A stretch of 6,790 bases of DNA, from the NCBI GenBank assembly GCA_009773975.1, contig VSMX01000025.1, positions 13,790 to 20,579 on the forward strand, written 5' to 3'. The notes under the pieces were generated by a model. That model had not been told where the DNA came from and ran no database searches. It saw only the letters and a program-made list of their open reading frames with translations. Shown piece by piece: positions 6,054-6,790 of the stretch. The position numbers were made by a program, and so were the translations under genes. Each line of letters begins with the position of its first letter. Within the stretch, counting starts at the first letter, position 1. This DNA is from Desulfovibrio sp. GTDB taxonomy: Bacteria; Desulfobacterota; Desulfovibrionia; Desulfovibrionales; Desulfovibrionaceae.

Positions 6054-6491
6054 ATGAATGATCGCTTCCCCCCTGTGGCAAAAGTTGGAATACTGGCGGG
6101 ACATTTTCTGCGCGAACTGGCAAGCGCTGGCGGCAAACCCGTATGCCTCGCCATTTGCGACAGGCATGGCATTCTTTGCCATTTTGAACGCATGGACGGC
6201 GCCCCGGCAAGATGCGTCGCCATTGCTTGCGCCAAGGCATGCACGTCCGCAGTCATGGAATGTTCCACAAGCGCCTTCCATGCCAGGCTGCGGGATGAAA
6301 AACTGGAAATCGGAGAATTTCGCGACAGCCGCCTTACCAGCATCGCCGGAGGCGTGCCTCTGCTTGTGAACGGAAATAGTGCGGGCGGAATTGGCGTCAG
6401 CGGGCGCAAGATAGAAGAGGACGAGGAGCTTGCCAGCCAGTTTGCGCAAATGTTAACTCAGAAGTTGTGTACTGCTTCAAACTTGATCTGA
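6054..6491 (+). CDS. HbpS/GlcG-family (heme-binding-like) protein
   Basis: The 145-residue product fits the HbpS/GlcG/PduO-C fold: GKPVCLAICDRHGILCHFERMDGAP (27-51), an alanine-rich helix KACTSAV, then LTSIAGGVPLLVNG (94-107) and AGGIGVSGRKIEEDEELA (110-127). The GG-P and GGIGVSG motifs are the family hallmarks. Members are small, often cytoplasmic proteins found beside oxidation or transport genes (GlcG in glycolate operons) or binding heme (HbpS); many have no proven role. No signal peptide is present. It is probably the third gene of the TRAP operon and may help sense or process the imported compound, which is inference. ATG 6054 is preferred: the gap hairpin covers the alternative starts (GTG 5961, ATG 5985), though the ribosome site is weak (GGCGGG). 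The last 12 residues (LTQKLCTASNLI) seem foreign, because the 3' end reads antisense through a transposase remnant. Confidence 0.85.
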   Translation: MNDRFPPVAKVGILAGHFLRELASAGGKPVCLAICDRHGILCHFERMDGAPARCVAIACAKACTSAVMECSTSAFHARLRDEKLEIGEFRDSRLTSIAGGVPLLVNGNSAGGIGVSGRKIEEDEELASQFAQMLTQKLCTASNLI

Positions 6492-6550
6492 CAATGGCTC
6501 CATTTTGATGGCGGTTCTTTAGTCAGATAAAATAGTTTGACATATGTTGG
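6458..6550 (-). pseudogene. Possible IS256/mutator-type transposase C-terminal remnant
   Basis: A minus-strand open stretch of 30 codons, from after TGA at 6551-6553 to TGA at 6458-6460, encodes VKLFYLTKEPPSKWSH followed by CQIKFEAVHNF. The order KLFYL, then a KW pair, then a partly amphipathic end resembles the last residues of IS256-family transposases (KL-YLA---KKW--PI-NW--ALN-F). It is too short and decayed for a firm call. The decisive test is a translated search with this 30-residue segment. It overlaps the last 34 bases of the HbpS-like gene in antisense, marking a likely insertion edge near 6453. Confidence 0.35.
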
Positions 6551-6565
6551 TCATGCGATTAAAAG
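6537..6565 (+). promoter_or_regulatory. Candidate promoter upstream of the secreted protein
   Basis: A perfect TTGACA (6537-6542) stands 17 bases before TAAAAG (6560-6565), a four-of-six -10 match. Transcription would start near 6572 and leave a leader of about 100 bases before the ATG at 6670. The -35 box lies in the putative transposase remnant, so this may be a hybrid promoter. The -10 is weak. Confidence 0.35.
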
Positions 6566-6632
6566 TTGCCCCCGAAGCGTTGTGTTTTTTTTCACATTTA
6601 TTTCACCCACTCGGGGGAGTCGACTTTCGGCT
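6562..6632 (+). promoter_or_regulatory. Structured leader with three potential stems
   Basis: CCCCCGA (6569-6575) and TCGGGGG (6611-6617) pair perfectly across 35 bases, with outer AAAGT/ACTTT (6562-6566, 6623-6627) as further possible pairing. Inside, TGTG-T8-CACA (6581-6596) can form a small hairpin. AGTCGA and TCGGCT (6618-6623, 6627-6632) can form a competing hairpin with a three-base loop. The outer arm and the last hairpin cannot coexist, which would suit a switching leader. I do not recognise a known riboswitch, and the predicted start near 6572 would clip the long stem. Confidence 0.3.
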
Positions 6633-6669
6633 ACGCGAACCCTTAACAATGTGCCAAAAAGAGGAAAAA

Positions 6670-6790
6670 ATGAAAAATCTAGCTAGGAAAAGCTGTCTTT
6701 CCTTGTTTTTCATATTGTCAATTTTTACTACAGCATATGCCGAAAATCTTGGACTATATGGTATCAATCTAAATACAGATTTATATAAAA
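6670..6790 (+). CDS. Secreted protein of unknown function, 3' end outside window
   Basis: The first 40 codons begin MKNLARKSCLSLFFILSIFT and continue TAYAENLGLYGINLN. Residues 1-24 are a typical signal peptide: basic N-region, hydrophobic core about 10-19 and an AYA|EN signal-peptidase-I site. The mature protein should therefore be exported to the periplasm or beyond. An AAAGAGG ribosome site at 6658-6664 sits five bases before the ATG. The coding sequence is strongly AT-rich (AAA, AAT, TTA, ATA codons), unlike the GC-richer TRAP genes, which suggests separate ancestry or recent transfer. No family can be named from 16 mature residues. Confidence 0.68.
   Translation, partial: MKNLARKSCLSLFFILSIFTTAYAENLGLYGINLNTDLYK

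Noticed and set aside
6486..6528. ATCTGAC/GTCAGAT inverted repeat at the end of the HbpS-like gene as a terminator
   Set aside because: A seven-base stem with a 29-base loop that holds only a weak CCAT/ATGG hairpin, followed by AAAATAG with no T-run; too weak to call.
6569..6592. GC-rich segment followed by eight T as a terminator for the TRAP operon
   Set aside because: The CCCCCGA arm pairs with bases downstream of the T-run, not upstream, so no hairpin precedes the T-run.

Overview
The window looks like an accessory metabolic locus from a Gram-negative bacterium of medium GC content. The solute-binding protein has a cleavable signal peptide with no lipobox, so it should be free in a periplasm. 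Strong GGAGG-type ribosome sites precede the main genes. The pairing of a TRAP transporter with a membrane-embedded LuxR-type regulator would fit a gut or anaerobic Desulfovibrionaceae-like host. That placement is inference; nothing here fixes the taxon.

Layout. Positions 1-475 (minus) hold the 5' part of an unrecognised single-pass membrane protein with its own promoter. Positions 545-999 are an insertion-sequence graveyard on the minus strand: the C-terminal third of an IS481-family transposase butted against a roughly 30-codon scrap that resembles an IS5-family transposase. Positions 1015-2490 (minus) encode a 12-helix membrane protein with a C-terminal LuxR helix-turn-helix. A 290-base AT-rich divergent region follows, with a 20-bp quasi-palindrome, an imperfect hairpin and a CRP/FNR-like half-match next to candidate promoters. 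On the plus strand come a TRAP periplasmic binding protein (2784-3806), a fused DctQ-DctM permease (3997-5919) and a small HbpS/GlcG-family protein (6054-6491). Stem-loops sit in both intergenic gaps of this operon. The 3' end of the HbpS-like gene overlaps an antisense remnant that resembles the C-terminus of an IS256/mutator-type transposase. After that the sequence becomes AT-rich, has a structured leader, and begins a secreted protein that runs off the window.

Working model. The divergent membrane LuxR protein probably senses a small molecule and controls the TRAP operon. The binding protein captures an organic anion in the periplasm, the fused permease imports it using an ion gradient, and the cytoplasmic HbpS/GlcG-like protein has an accessory or catabolic role. 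The substrate cannot be read from the sequence. Transposase debris flanks the cassette on both sides, which suggests it was acquired or rearranged as a unit. I saw no tRNA, rRNA or CRISPR array.
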